Origin: Natrialbaceae archaeon B1-Br10_E2g27
Lineage (GTDB): Archaea > Halobacteriota > Halobacteria > Halobacteriales > Natrialbaceae
Length of the DNA: 34,789 bases
Assembly: GCA_001563885.1 (NCBI GenBank)
Contig: LKMM01000001.1
Coordinates: 1 to 34,789, forward strand
Reading direction: 5' to 3'
The notes below the pieces were generated by a model that made no database searches, had not been told where the DNA came from, and worked only from the letters and a program-made list of their open reading frames with translations. Positions within the stretch are counted from its first letter, which is position 1. Each line of letters opens with the position of its first letter. Positions 22,903 through 30,846 of this stretch are shown here, piece after piece. The position numbers were made by a program, and so were the translations under genes.

Positions 22903-24381
22903 CTATGTGGTTTCGTTTGCCGTCCAACTCCCGTCGTAGACGGCCTCTATGTCGTCGGCGTCGGGTGTACGAACGATCGTCACGCGCTCGCCTGCCTGAT
23001 CGATATCGTAGGTTCCGGGGAAGTCACCCTCGAGTTCGTAGGTGTCCGCTCGATCCTCGACTGGGAGCCCGCCGTGGCGCTCGAGTAACTCACGGTAGGC
23101 GTCGGCGAACTGTTCGGCGTCGGCGGCGCTCATCCACTCGGATTTCCAGACGAATGCGCTTTCCTCGAGTCGTTCGTCGCTGGTCTCTGCGTCGTCGGGA
23201 ACGTAGACTGCGAGTTCGTCGCCGGCCCAGCCGTCGGTGTAGGGTTGGTCGTACTCGAGGTCGACGACGGGACCACCCTCGCTACCGGTTAACGATTCTC
23301 GGTCGATTATCGCGGGCTGGTTGCCGTCGATCGAGCCAGCGGCGAACATCGAGACCATACCGACCTCGCCGACGGTCTCGGTTGCAGGTTCCTCATCCAC
23401 CTCGAACGGTTGCCATGTCTCCTCGGACCGGTCGGTAACCTCGACTGTTGTGAAATTGCGATCTTCGCCGGGACGGATTACCTCGGAACTGGTCGTCGGT
23501 GGTTCGTCGTAGGCATCATTGACGGCAGACCAGCCATCCGCTGTGAGCAACGACTCGATGTAGTCGGGGCCGTCGTCGTAAGGCTGGATGAGAATCAGGT
23601 ACAGCCCCCAGTTGAACTCGCCGGGCGGTTGTGGTTGGTCAGTCGGCTCGAGACATGCCCACTCTTCGCCACAGCGCTCGCCGTAGGCCTCTTCGATCCA
23701 GACGGCATCGCCTTCGATAAGGCCGTTTTTGCCGGCCTCGCGGTCGATCGTTTCGCGATCGTAACTCGTCAGATCGAAGTGCTGGTCCTGGAGGGCGTGA
23801 AGCAGTTCGTGGCCGAGGATAACCTCGTCGGTTTCGGGCTCGTCGGGATCTTCAGCGACGACGACGACCTCGTTGGTCGTAAGATCGTAGTAGCCGCCAA
23901 CGGTGTCTCCGAAGAGCGCGTCAGTTTCGTCTTCGATCTCGGTGTGGCGATCGACCATCAACAGCGCCTCGTAGTTGACGTTCTGCTGAAACCGTTGTTC
24001 GTCGGTTACCGTGCCGAAGACGTCGTCTTCTTCGGCCTGGAACTCCTCGCGGGAGATAACCTCGACGTCGACGGAGTCTTCGAACGGAAGTTCACGCAGG
24101 TGTTCGACCCGAGCCATCGACCGATAAACGACCGATTCGAACTCGGCTTCCTCAATAGTGGCATCATCGCGGTCATCGATGGGGAGGTCATCGTCGTACC
24201 AGTAGCCCTCGACGTAGCCGATCGTCTCGCTCGTCGCGGGATCGTCGGGCCGATCGTCACCGGGGGCGAGATCGGTGGCGGGGCTGACCGAGCCGAAGAC
24301 GCCAGCGAGGACACCGAGCGTAAGGAGGACAACCAGCCCGACGGCACAGAGCGCGAGGAGTTGCGTTCGCGTCGGATTCAT
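22903..24381 (-). CDS. Hvo_1808 family surface protein, putative metalloprotease
   Basis: A 492-aa exported or anchored protein: residues 7-30 form a hydrophobic signal/anchor segment, and the rest is very acidic. It has a gluzincin-like zinc motif HELLH (191-195) in EVILGHELLHALQDQHFDL and a downstream EGDA (223-226), so a metallopeptidase role is plausible. I recognise it as Hvo_1808-like from HALQDQHF. ATG 24381 sits at the start of the signal segment; TATA-like CTTTTAAT (plus 24411-24418) gives a leader of a few nt. It lies 56 nt upstream of pncB on the same strand. No link to NAD salvage is evident beyond position. Confidence 0.87.
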   Translation of the reverse strand: MNPTRTQLLALCAVGLVVLLTLGVLAGVFGSVSPATDLAPGDDRPDDPATSETIGYVEGYWYDDDLPIDDRDDATIEEAEFESVVYRSMARVEHLRELPFEDSVDVEVISREEFQAEEDDVFGTVTDEQRFQQNVNYEALLMVDRHTEIEDETDALFGDTVGGYYDLTTNEVVVVAEDPDEPETDEVILGHELLHALQDQHFDLTSYDRETIDREAGKNGLIEGDAVWIEEAYGERCGEEWACLEPTDQPQPPGEFNWGLYLILIQPYDDGPDYIESLLTADGWSAVNDAYDEPPTTSSEVIRPGEDRNFTTVEVTDRSEETWQPFEVDEEPATETVGEVGMVSMFAAGSIDGNQPAIIDRESLTGSEGGPVVDLEYDQPYTDGWAGDELAVYVPDDAETSDERLEESAFVWKSEWMSAADAEQFADAYRELLERHGGLPVEDRADTYELEGDFPGTYDIDQAGERVTIVRTPDADDIEAVYDGSWTANETT

Positions 24382-24410
24382 TGAATGTTGGCAACTGTAC
24401 GGAGCCAATG

Positions 24411-24490
24411 ATTAAAAGAACGACGTTCGGGCCACTTTGGAAGCGGCTCGATGTTTGTGACAGATCGACGACACCCACCGCTTTTTATTG
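24411..24490. promoter_or_regulatory. divergent promoters of the Hvo_1808-like gene and nicotinamidase
   Basis: Minus-strand CTTTTAAT (24411-24418) serves the surface protein, and plus-strand CTTTTTATTG (24481-24490) lies 21-30 nt before the nicotinamidase ATG 24511. The second box fixes that start, since the earlier in-frame ATG at 24451 lies upstream of it. Confidence 0.55.
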
Positions 24491-24510
24491 CGAGGAACGA
24501 ACCATCGCAC

Positions 24511-25083
24511 ATGCACCTCGAGTCAGACCAGACCGCGGTCGTAGTGGTGGACATGCAAAACGGCTTCTGTCACCCTGATGGCTCGCTGTATGCCCCCGGC
24601 AGCGAGGCAGTCATCGAACCGATTGCCGACCTCGTAGAGCGAGCCAGCGAGGCCGGTGTCCGTCTCGTGTTTACCCGCGACGTCCACCCACCCGAGCAGT
24701 TCGAGGATAGCCACTACTACGACGAGTTCGAGCAGTGGGGCGAACACGTCATAGAGGGAAGCTGGGAGGCCGAAATTGTCGGGCAACTCCCGACTGAGGA
24801 AGCCGACTGCATCGTCGAAAAACACACCTACGACGCCTTCCACCGGACCGAACTCGAGGGCTGGCTGAACGCTCGAGGGATTCGAGACCTTCTCATCTGT
24901 GGCACGCTCGCGAACGTCTGTGTCCTGCATACGGGCGGCAGTGCTGGCCTGCGGGATTTCCGTCCGATCATGGTCGAAGACTGCATCGGCTCGATCGAGG
25001 ACGACCACAAAGAATACGCCCTAGAGCACGCCGACTGGCTGTTCGGCGAAGTCACAGGCACAGACGACCTCGAGTTTGACTGA
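24511..25083 (+). CDS. pncA: nicotinamidase (isochorismatase-fold hydrolase)
   Basis: This 190-aa amidohydrolase deaminates nicotinamide to nicotinate, feeding nicotinate phosphoribosyltransferase. The triad is visible: Asp 14 (VVVVDMQNGF), Lys 104 (VEKHTYDAF) and Cys 137 (GTLANVCVLHT). The metal-binding DxH is Asp 57/His 59 (TRDVHPPEQF). The cysteine-hydrolase family also includes isochorismatases and other amidases; the metal motif and the neighbouring pncB favour nicotinamidase. The mRNA is predicted to be leaderless. Confidence 0.93.
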   Translation: MHLESDQTAVVVVDMQNGFCHPDGSLYAPGSEAVIEPIADLVERASEAGVRLVFTRDVHPPEQFEDSHYYDEFEQWGEHVIEGSWEAEIVGQLPTEEADCIVEKHTYDAFHRTELEGWLNARGIRDLLICGTLANVCVLHTGGSAGLRDFRPIMVEDCIGSIEDDHKEYALEHADWLFGEVTGTDDLEFD

Positions 25084-25112
25084 GGGTATCAATCGCGGTG
25101 GCCTGTTGCTTT

Positions 25113-25652
25113 TTATCCGTACCGTGCAACGACGAACAGCCAGCCAGCGATGGCGAACTGCAAGATCTGATCGGAGACACTCCGGTAGGGACCAACGGCC
25201 GAGAGTACTCCCGAGAGCAAAAACAAAATGCCCGCAAGGAGTGCAAACCGACGCCCGACTGGTGGATCGCCGGCCCGCGCACGAGCGAGGCCAACGCCGC
25301 CACCGGAGACAACAAAAACGAGCAGTGCAGTGAACGACGTCTCGATGGCGACCCCACCGACCGTGAGTGCAGGGATTACGTCAGTTGGGAGGAGGGTGGC
25401 AAGCCCGAGTGCCTGTCCGATCGCTGCACCGCTGAGGACTGCCCCGTAGAGTGCTCGATCGTGCGTGTGGTCTCGACTTGCGGTTACCCAGTAGCTGAGT
25501 GCGAACGCGACGGTCATCGGAAGCGCCCAGAACAAAAGTATCGTGGCGACCCCACCCCGGCTGTATCCCGAAAGGGCCACGATAGCACCTGCATCGATCA
25601 ACTGATATGTAAGCGTCACGCCACAGACGGAGAGTCCGACCTTCGTGTACAC
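25113..25652 (-). CDS. polytopic membrane protein, unknown
   Basis: A 179-aa hydrophobic protein with about five predicted membrane helices (roughly 3-25, 35-58, 68-90, 96-118 and 135-175, the last possibly two). Short loops contain basic and acidic residues (ASRDHTHDR, RARAGDPPVGRR). No family motif was recognised. The start is GTG 25652, the first codon of the hydrophobic region. It converges with nicotinamidase (29 nt apart) and diverges from a small membrane protein. Confidence 0.7.
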   Translation of the reverse strand: MYTKVGLSVCGVTLTYQLIDAGAIVALSGYSRGGVATILLFWALPMTVAFALSYWVTASRDHTHDRALYGAVLSGAAIGQALGLATLLPTDVIPALTVGGVAIETSFTALLVFVVSGGGVGLARARAGDPPVGRRFALLAGILFLLSGVLSAVGPYRSVSDQILQFAIAGWLFVVARYG

Positions 25653-25757
25653 AGCAGTCGAAATTGGTTAACGGGCATGAAAACCTTCCCGTCGCGGCCT
25701 CGAGCAACAGCCGTTTGCAGTAAGAGAGTTTTTTAGGCTCGTAGCGAACGATGGGGT

Positions 25758-25952
25758 ATGAACGACCGTCGGCTTCGGTTGCTATACGTCGTCGGAATTG
25801 CACTCAACGCGATTGCGCTTTCGGCGGCGGTCTCGGCCGGGGAGATCATCTTCGGCATCACGTTCGGAATCGTGATGATCTATCTGGCGATTCGCTACTG
25901 GATGGTCGCAAAGCGAGCGCTTCCGGGCAATCAGGATCGGAAACTCGAGTGA
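25758..25952 (+). CDS. 64-aa small membrane protein
   Basis: Two membrane helices (about 6-26 and 28-50) lie between a basic N-terminus (MNDRRLRLL) and a polar C-terminus. TATA-like TTTTTTAGG at 25729-25737 lies 21-29 nt upstream, supporting a leaderless start at ATG 25758. No family was recognised. Confidence 0.75.
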   Translation: MNDRRLRLLYVVGIALNAIALSAAVSAGEIIFGITFGIVMIYLAIRYWMVAKRALPGNQDRKLE

Positions 25953-26028
25953 CGGAAACGAGGTGGCTACCGACCGCCCACATATCTCCGCTACCTATTC
26001 ACCCGAGCGTAAATGTCACTCGAGACGA

Positions 26029-27012
26029 TCAGACATCGATCGGCCGGCTGTGTTCGGAAGACAGCCGATCTGCGATCGATCGGACGGCCTCGAGTCCCTG
26101 GACTTCGCCGTCGCGTTCTGGCAGGGTTAGAATCTCGAGGTCGGGGAAGGTGTCTCGAATTTCTTCGACGCGTTCTTTGTGGCGGGTGTGGCGTGATTGA
26201 CAGCGCGAGCAGTCGTCGGTGGGATCTTCGAACACCTGATTGACGACGAGCGATTTGACGGCGATACCACCCTCACGGAGCTGTTCGACCAGCCGCTCGG
26301 ATTCGGCGATTGCCATCCGTTCGGGGATGGCGACGACGCGAAACTCGGTCGTCTCCTGGTCGCCTAGCAACTCGCGAGCGCGCTCGAGACGGCCCTGGAA
26401 GTCGGCGAGGTCGTCGCTGTCGTTTTTCGAGGCTCCGATCATCGACATGGGGCCGAACATCGCGCTCTTTGCGGCGGTGCCGATCCGGCGAACCTGGCCC
26501 CGAAGCGAGCGGGTGGTCTCTATGGCGAGTCCCATCACCTCGGGCATGTCGAACAGCCGCAAGGTGTGTCCGGTGGGTGCGGTGTCGAAGACGACGACAT
26601 CCCAGTCGCCCTCGTCGACGTACTCGACGAGCAAATCGAGGGCAGCGAGTTCGTCGCTGCCAGCGGGTGCGCCGGAGGCAAATATCCGTTCGACTTCCTC
26701 ATCGGAAAGGCTGATACCGGCACTTCTGAGGTCTGCAGCAAGCGCCGTTGCGATCCGTTCGTACCGTTCTTTCCGAGTGTCAGCGTCGATCTCGACGGCC
26801 CAAAGGCTTCCTTCGAGTTCGTCCTCGAAGCCGACGAGTTCGGCCGGACGCGGCCCCAGATCGACCTCGAGGGAGTCAGACAGCGAGTGGGCGGGGTCGG
26901 TCGAGACGACGAGCGTCTCTATGCCGGCGTCGGCGAGCGAGATGGCGGTTGCGGCCGCACAGGTCGTCTTGCCGACGCCGCCTTTCCCGCCGTAAAAGAT
27001 GCAGTCGGTCAT
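26029..27012 (-). CDS. ArsA/Get3 (TRC40) family ATPase
   Basis: A 327-aa soluble P-loop ATPase. The deviant Walker A is GKGGVGKTT (9-17); STDPAHSLSDS is the switch I segment, FDTAPTGHTLR the A-loop/switch II region, and a CSRC pair in the C-terminal third matches the zinc-binding CxxC of Get3 dimers. Archaeal members may target tail-anchored proteins or handle metalloid stress; no arsenic genes are nearby, which favours a Get3-like role. An 89-aa gene lies 66 nt upstream on the same strand. A possible own promoter CCCTTTAGG lies about 26 nt before the ATG. Confidence 0.93.
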   Translation of the reverse strand: MTDCIFYGGKGGVGKTTCAAATAISLADAGIETLVVSTDPAHSLSDSLEVDLGPRPAELVGFEDELEGSLWAVEIDADTRKERYERIATALAADLRSAGISLSDEEVERIFASGAPAGSDELAALDLLVEYVDEGDWDVVVFDTAPTGHTLRLFDMPEVMGLAIETTRSLRGQVRRIGTAAKSAMFGPMSMIGASKNDSDDLADFQGRLERARELLGDQETTEFRVVAIPERMAIAESERLVEQLREGGIAVKSLVVNQVFEDPTDDCSRCQSRHTRHKERVEEIRDTFPDLEILTLPERDGEVQGLEAVRSIADRLSSEHSRPIDV

Positions 27013-27078
27013 TCGTCTTCGACTACCCTCTTGAGCTACCTAAAGGGCGTGCCGAACTGGAGATGAAAGTGATTCGTC

Positions 27079-27348
27079 TTATATCGGATCGTCTGGATCG
27101 TACTGGTCAGCAGTTCGTTCGGCTTCCGTGGCGTAACGCCCGTGTGTTTCCTCGTCCGGCACCGGCTCGAGGTCGGCTTCGGGAATCTCACGTGCAGCCG
27201 TCACACCCGGGCCGGCCCGGAGGGTGTTCGCGGATTGTTCGCGCTGGTGATAGCGCGAGCCATCGGGTGTCGCGTAGACGAGGGTCACGACGTTTCGAGC
27301 GTCGAACTCGCGTTCGACGAGCCAGCAGCGGACGGTTGACTCACTCAT
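27079..27348 (-). CDS. conserved-looking 89-aa hypothetical protein
   Basis: The sequence starts MSESTVRCWLVEREFDARNV with a beta-rich first half (VVTLVYATPDGSRYHQRE), then a helix and an acidic end (EAERTADQYDPDDPI). ATG 27348 was preferred over the longer frame because the preceding residues are not acidic. Base composition and acidity suit a real haloarchaeal gene. It lies 66 nt upstream of the ArsA/Get3 gene and may be co-transcribed. The function is unknown. Confidence 0.7.
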   Translation of the reverse strand: MSESTVRCWLVEREFDARNVVTLVYATPDGSRYHQREQSANTLRAGPGVTAAREIPEADLEPVPDEETHGRYATEAERTADQYDPDDPI

Positions 27349-27506
27349 ACCTGTGGCTACTGGATCCAGCCCCGAGAACGTACCGGCTGTGACCTCTTCC
27401 TTGCGGTAAACCGAAACGAATCGAAGATCACTCAGGCAATCGGACAAGGCCCAAAAACGGCGGAATTATGTCAAAACCTGATAGAAGGTCGATACACCAA
27501 TCAGCC

Positions 27507-27686
27507 TCACCGGGTGCCGTCGGTGGCAAACGCCGCGTTGTATTCATCGATGAGATTCTGCAGTCGGTCGGTTCGGTTCGAAAACGTTCGTGGTGCTCGA
27601 GCGCTCGCCGAGTGGCTGGGTCGGGACGCAGGCTGGGTGGGTGTCGATTCGGGTTCGGTCTGGGTGGGTGCAGGTTGAATGCTCAT
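27507..27686 (-). CDS. possible 59-aa hypothetical protein
   Basis: The first 30 residues are Thr/Pro/Ser/Gln-rich, built on a loosely repeated T-Q/P pattern, and probably disordered. The last 25 (FSNRTDRLQNLIDEYNAAF) look like an amphipathic helix. A TATA-like TTATC lies about 28 nt before ATG 27686. No family was recognised. It is kept because the promoter position and the helix composition fit a real small gene; 27349-27506 shows nothing else. Confidence 0.45.
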   Translation of the reverse strand: MSIQPAPTQTEPESTPTQPASRPSHSASARAPRTFSNRTDRLQNLIDEYNAAFATDGTR

Positions 27687-27766
27687 GTCGGTTGGAGTCT
27701 GGGTGGTGGTCGATAATCTGGACTTGGGGTGGGAGTAGGCGCAGACTCGTACGGGTACAACCGACA

Positions 27767-27819
27767 TCTGTACACCACCGTACAGACCACTACTACATAA
27801 AAGTTCATGATATATAATC
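27767..27819 (+). promoter_or_regulatory. intergenic operator-like palindrome and twin TATA boxes
   Basis: TCTGTAC-N6-GTACAGA (27767-27773 and 27780-27786) is a perfect 7-bp inverted repeat. It is followed by ACATAAAAG (about 27793-27801) and TATATAATCC (about 27811-27820), both usable as TATA boxes. The region separates the 59-aa ORF (minus) from the PNPOx gene (plus). An extra GTAC lies just upstream (27749-27757). Confidence 0.45.
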
Positions 27820-27927
27820 CGCGGCTCCCGGCATGTGTGAAACAATCACCCATGAGCCGTGTCCACACGCCACTGTGCCCAGTATGTCCGACCGAACCGT
27901 TTTGGGTCTACCCAACTGCGTTTGGGC

Positions 27928-28314
27928 ATGGGCTCCGTTCCAGCCGAGGCCGAGCGGCTTCTCGAGAGCGAGCCGCTGATGGCACATCTCGGAACGTGCA
28001 GCGAGGGGCGGCCGCACGTCGCGCCAGTCTGGTACCGGTACGACGACGGCACAGTCGAGATTGTCACCACGGGGAAGAAACTGGCCAACATCCGGGAAAA
28101 TCCACGCGTCGCGGTCTCCGTTCAGGCCGACGAGGGCGGTGACACAGAGTGGATGGTCTCGTTGCTTGGAACTGCCACGATCGTCGACGACGAAGCGGCG
28201 AGCGCTCGAGCGCGCGAGCGGATCAACGACAAATACGGTGCTGGGCCGGATGCATACGAGGAGAATACGCTCGTTCGGATCGACGTCGGTTCTACAACGT
28301 ATCAGACCTACTGA
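27928..28314 (+). CDS. pyridoxamine 5'-phosphate oxidase-fold (PNPOx) family protein
   Basis: A 128-aa split-barrel flavin/F420-type protein. Signatures are LMAHLGTCSEGRPHVAPVWY, VEIVTTGKKLANIRENPRVA and VSLLGTATIVDD, typical of the PNPOx-like family whose members bind FMN, heme or coenzyme F420. Whether it is an oxidoreductase or a binding protein cannot be told. ATG 27928 (MGSVPAEAER) was chosen as the start of the conserved region; GTG 27859 in the same frame would add 23 Cys/Arg-containing residues. It ends 19 nt from the convergent OppF-like gene. Confidence 0.85.
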   Translation: MGSVPAEAERLLESEPLMAHLGTCSEGRPHVAPVWYRYDDGTVEIVTTGKKLANIRENPRVAVSVQADEGGDTEWMVSLLGTATIVDDEAASARARERINDKYGAGPDAYEENTLVRIDVGSTTYQTY

Positions 28315-28333
28315 TATCGAAGCGCATGGCTCC

Positions 28334-29749
28334 TCACCGGAGATGACACTTCGAGACGTGTCCATCGTCGACGGTCACCGTGTCGGGGTCGTCCGTGATA
28401 CACGGTGTCCGAAAGAGCGCCTCGAGGACCGATCTCGCCCGCTCTGGGTCCCGGTCGTACAGCGCGTCGATCGCATCGGTGAGTGCCGCCTCGAGCGCTG
28501 GATCCGAGACGGGGGCGGGAACGTCGTGCTCCGATCGCAGTTGCCGGTCGAACTGTGAGGGAGTAACTGCAGTCGGCGCTGTGGGCGCTGGTTCCATCGA
28601 GACGACCGACGCCACTACGGCGTCGGGATCGATCCGTCCCTGCTCGATCTTGATGGCGAGCGTTCTGAGTGCTCGCCACTCCGATTGAGGGATTTCGACG
28701 CCTTCTGGCTGGATGATTCGGTGACATCGGGTATGAAACCGACAGCCACGCGGTGGGTTCTCCGGGCTAGGAACGTCGCCGGTGAGCTCGATTTCCTCGA
28801 GGGAGTCGCGTGGGTCCGGCGTCGGAATCGACGATACCAACGCCTCCGTGTAGGGGTGTTGTGGATGCGTAAAGACCCCCTCCGTTTTCCCCTGTTCGAC
28901 GAGTTGTCCGAGATACATCACGCCGACTCGATCGCAACACTGGCGGACGACCGAAAGGTCGTGGCTGATAAACAGCACCGACAGGTCGAACTCCTCTTGT
29001 AAGTCCTCGAGCAACGCGAGAATCTCCGCCTGCACCGAGACGTCAAGCGCGGAGACCGGTTCGTCGGCAATGAGAAGATCGGGGTTTAACACCAGCGCCC
29101 GCGCGAGGCCGATTCGCTGGAGTTGGCCGCCGGAAAACTCGTGTGGAAACCGGTCGTAATCGGTTGCCGAGAGCCCGACTCGCTCGAGAAGATCCTCGAC
29201 GATAGTTCGACGTTGTGCCCGACCTGCCATGCCGTGGATCGCCAACCGTTCGGAAATGGCAGCTCCGACGGTCATCCGCGGGTCGAAACTGGTCGATGAG
29301 TCCTGTAAGAGCAACTGGACGTCCCGACGGAAGGCTTTCAGTTGCTGGCTGTCGAACTGGGTGACGTCTCTCGGATCGGCCTCATCGGCACTCGAGGCTG
29401 TTCGACCGATTCCGGGAACGCGGTGGATAAGCGACTGGAGCCGATCGATGGCGGCCCAACCGGCGTCTGTCGTCGCCTTCTGGTCGACTGTGCCGTTCTC
29501 TGGGGAGTCACCGTGTGGATTGACGATGATCTCGCCGTCGGTTGGCTCTTCTAGTCGGACGATCGCCTCCGCTACAGTGGACTTTCCGCAGCCGGATTCA
29601 CCGACCAGACCGAACGTCTCACCAGGGTAGATGTCGAAGCTGATACCGTCGACTGCCTTGGCGACGCCTCCCTGCCGGGAGAGTATCCCTTTCGTAATCG
29701 GATAGTGCTTTTTTAAATCTCGCACGGAGAGGACGGGGGTCTCTGTCAT
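28334..29749 (-). CDS. oligopeptide/dipeptide ABC transporter ATP-binding protein (OppF/DppF type)
   Basis: The 471-aa cytoplasmic ATPase has Walker A GESGCGKST (about 52-60), Q-loop LLLQDSSTSFDPRM, signature FSGGQLQRIGLARAL, Walker B LLIADEPVSALD and switch HDLS. It is larger than the usual 320-350 aa. About 60 extra residues lie between Walker A and the Q-loop (HGDSPENG ... DPRDVTQFD). About 100 extra residues interrupt the C-terminal oligopeptide-transporter domain between CRFHTRCHRIIQP and the final GHVSKCHL. It overlaps the OppD-like gene by 4 nt and is the last gene of the transporter operon. Confidence 0.94.
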   Translation of the reverse strand: MTETPVLSVRDLKKHYPITKGILSRQGGVAKAVDGISFDIYPGETFGLVGESGCGKSTVAEAIVRLEEPTDGEIIVNPHGDSPENGTVDQKATTDAGWAAIDRLQSLIHRVPGIGRTASSADEADPRDVTQFDSQQLKAFRRDVQLLLQDSSTSFDPRMTVGAAISERLAIHGMAGRAQRRTIVEDLLERVGLSATDYDRFPHEFSGGQLQRIGLARALVLNPDLLIADEPVSALDVSVQAEILALLEDLQEEFDLSVLFISHDLSVVRQCCDRVGVMYLGQLVEQGKTEGVFTHPQHPYTEALVSSIPTPDPRDSLEEIELTGDVPSPENPPRGCRFHTRCHRIIQPEGVEIPQSEWRALRTLAIKIEQGRIDPDAVVASVVSMEPAPTAPTAVTPSQFDRQLRSEHDVPAPVSDPALEAALTDAIDALYDRDPERARSVLEALFRTPCITDDPDTVTVDDGHVSKCHLR

Positions 29750-30846
29750 CGTTTGTTTGCCTCTGAGACGCGCTCGCGGTCTTTCGATACATCCGTGCTG
29801 TCACGATTGTCTGATTCGTCCTGACCATCACAATCGTCCGATTCGCCCTGACCATCGCATACGACCGACACATCGTATCCCTGGCCGTAGTAGATACACG
29901 ACGCGTGATGGCCCGACTCGACCTCGAGTTCCGGCGGTTGGCCTCCTGTTCGACACGCCTCGAGGGTATGTGGACACCGATCGGCGAACCGACAGCCCTC
30001 GGGTCGGGCGGTCGGATCCGGGAGGGATCCTGGAATTCCTCCGCTCGCGTTCGCTCTTTCGGGCAGGCAGTCTAAAAGCGCCTGTGTGTAGGGATGGGCT
30101 GGCCGTTCGAAGATATCGAAGACGTCCCCACGTTCCATGATCTTGCCGGCGTACATGACGACGACTCGGTCGGCGATTTCGGCGACGACGCCGAGATCGT
30201 GGGTAACAAGCAGGATGCCCATCCCGAACTCGCTTTGGATCTCCGCTAGGAGCCGAACGAGCTGTGCCTGAACCGTGAGGTCAAGGGCCGTCGTGGGTTC
30301 GTCTGCGATCAGGAGATCGGGGTTTCCCGCCAGTGCCATCGCGATCATGATCCGCTGTTTCTGTCCGCCGGAGAACTCGTGAGGGTAGTCGTCGAACCGA
30401 GAACTGGCGTTTGGGATCCCGACTCGTTCCAAGAGATCGATGCCTCGGGCTCGAGCCGCCGTCTTCGAGACGTCTTCGTGGATGCGTATGGCTTCGACGA
30501 TCTGCCAGCCGACACTGTAACAGTGGTTCAGCTGTGAATTCTGGAAGATGTGGGCGATCCGGTTGCCACGGTACTGTCGCAAATCGGTGTCCGAACACTC
30601 GAAGAGATCGACCCCACGAAACCGAACGCTCCCGTCGATCCGTGCCGGAGGTGAGTTTGGGAGTCGGGTTATCGACTCGCTTGCGACGGTCTTTCCCGAG
30701 CCCGATTCCCCGACGAGACAGACGGTCTCGCCCGCTTCGACAGTGAAATCGATCCCGTCGACGGCGACGAGTCGGCCCGAGTCGGTCCGAAACGAAGTCG
30801 AGAGATCCTCGACCTCGAGCAGCGGGGCGTTGGGATCGTCGGTCAT
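29746..30846 (-). CDS. oligopeptide/dipeptide ABC transporter ATP-binding protein (OppD/DppD type)
   Basis: A 366-aa ATPase partner of the OppF-like protein. It shows Walker A GESGSGKT, Q-loop AHIFQNSQLNHCYSVG, signature FSGGQKQRIMIAMAL, Walker B LLIADEPTTALD and the Opp C-terminal motif CRFADRCPHTLEAC. ATG 30846 (MTDDPNAPLLEVEDL) is preferred; the longer frame upstream is arginine-rich and overlaps the permease gene in another frame. The C-terminal tail carries two 9-residue repeats, CDGQGESDD and CDGQDESDN. It overlaps both neighbours by 4 nt. Confidence 0.94.
   Translation of the reverse strand: MTDDPNAPLLEVEDLSTSFRTDSGRLVAVDGIDFTVEAGETVCLVGESGSGKTVASESITRLPNSPPARIDGSVRFRGVDLFECSDTDLRQYRGNRIAHIFQNSQLNHCYSVGWQIVEAIRIHEDVSKTAARARGIDLLERVGIPNASSRFDDYPHEFSGGQKQRIMIAMALAGNPDLLIADEPTTALDLTVQAQLVRLLAEIQSEFGMGILLVTHDLGVVAEIADRVVVMYAGKIMERGDVFDIFERPAHPYTQALLDCLPERANASGGIPGSLPDPTARPEGCRFADRCPHTLEACRTGGQPPELEVESGHHASCIYYGQGYDVSVVCDGQGESDDCDGQDESDNRDSTDVSKDRERVSEANKR
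29801..29854 (-). repeat. 27-nt tandem repeat (two units) in the OppD tail
   Basis: Units 29801-29827 and 29828-29854 match at 23 of 27 positions and encode CDGQDESDN and CDGQGESDD. The reading frame is kept, so the repeat only lengthens an acidic tail. Confidence 0.7.

Noticed and set aside
27833..27979. 48-codon plus-strand frame starting MCETITHEP
   Set aside because: Its ATG lies too close to the TATA box (15-20 nt), and the frame then overlaps the PNPOx start region without domain-like features.
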